From: an uncultured Lachnospiraceae bacterium
Lineage (GTDB): Bacteria; Bacillota; Clostridia; Lachnospirales; Lachnospiraceae
DNA: 12,460 nucleotides
NCBI GenBank assembly: GCA_905236275.1
Contig: CAJOPI010000185.1
Span: 1 to 12,460 of the forward strand
Direction of reading: 5' to 3'
Position numbers and translations under genes: made by a program. The notes under the pieces are model-generated. The model had not been told where the DNA came from, did no database searches, and saw only the letters and a list, made by a program, of their open reading frames with translations. Shown piece by piece: positions 12,357-12,460 of the stretch; position 1 is the stretch's first letter; each line of letters begins with the position of its first letter.

Positions 12357-12460
12357 ATGAAAAGAAAACTTTTATCGGTTCTTTTGGTGATATGTCTTTT
12401 GGTGGGCTGTGGTAATAACGCTGGTGAAAATGAAGCTTCTGCTCCTGATGCCGGTGAAAG
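12357..12460 (+). CDS. N-terminus of a lipoprotein, cut by the window end
   Basis: The first 34 residues start MKRKLLSVLLVICLLVGC, a clear lipoprotein signal with lipobox LVGC and the lipidated Cys at 18, then a GNNAGENEASAPDAGE linker rich in Ala, Gly, Asn and Glu. Such linkers are typical of Gram-positive surface solute-binding proteins or other lipoproteins; the function cannot be given because the domain lies outside the window. GGAGG stands 7 bp before the start, and the gene follows the hipA terminator with its own promoter, so it is independent of the toxin pair. Confidence 0.85.
   Translation, partial: MKRKLLSVLLVICLLVGCGNNAGENEASAPDAGE

Noticed and set aside
1..12460. CRISPR array, tRNA or rRNA genes, insertion sequence
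   Set aside because: No regularly spaced repeats, cloverleaf or rRNA-like sequence and no transposase frame were seen; the only recombinase is the tyrosine type at 1237-2298.

Overview
The window looks like chromosomal DNA from a low-GC Gram-positive bacterium of the class Clostridia, most likely a Lachnospiraceae member of the Butyrivibrio type. This rests on strong GGAGG ribosome sites before nearly every gene, Gram-positive lipoproteins, a pyruvate kinase-like protein without the C-terminal domain, an AAA-ATPase-like/PD-(D/E)XK gene with a remnant of a second one, and many intergenic palindromes. The assignment is made from protein style alone and has not been checked by search.

Layout. 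At 60-1190 (+) a promoter, a possible 17-codon leader peptide and a short pyruvate kinase-like gene end at a terminator. Facing it on the minus strand is a tyrosine recombinase (2298-1237) with its own extended -10 promoter. The minus strand from 8072 to 2478 then carries, in transcription order, an SGNH esterase, a decayed carboxymuconolactone decarboxylase/AhpD-like gene, metN, metI, metQ and an iron-dependent alcohol dehydrogenase. On the plus strand follow an AAA-ATPase-like/PD-(D/E)XK gene (8540-10306), a remnant of a second such gene (about 10439-10536), a hipB-hipA toxin-antitoxin pair (10616-12162), and the start of a lipoprotein gene cut by the window edge (12357 onward).

How the parts work together. 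MetQ captures methionine outside the membrane, MetI is the permease and MetN the ATPase with the methionine-sensing NIL domain. The most interesting signal is regulatory. A 17-bp site of the form TATA-N9-TATA, with a shared CTGT flank, lies upstream of metQ, of the decayed gene ahead of metNI, and of the SGNH esterase. In all three cases it sits exactly 22 bp before a predicted -35 box. This puts it near -65, where LysR-type activators usually bind, and its architecture resembles the MET-box described for streptococcal MtaR/MetR. A weaker inverted copy lies just before metN. The esterase would then belong to the same methionine/sulfur regulon.

The hipBA pair has a consensus promoter with a palindrome inside its spacer, as expected for autorepression by HipB. 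It sits directly after a fragment of an AAA-ATPase-like gene, which suggests an accessory, rearranged right half. The gap at 7133-7430 holds four consecutive palindromes that are not simple terminators. No tRNA, rRNA or CRISPR array was seen.
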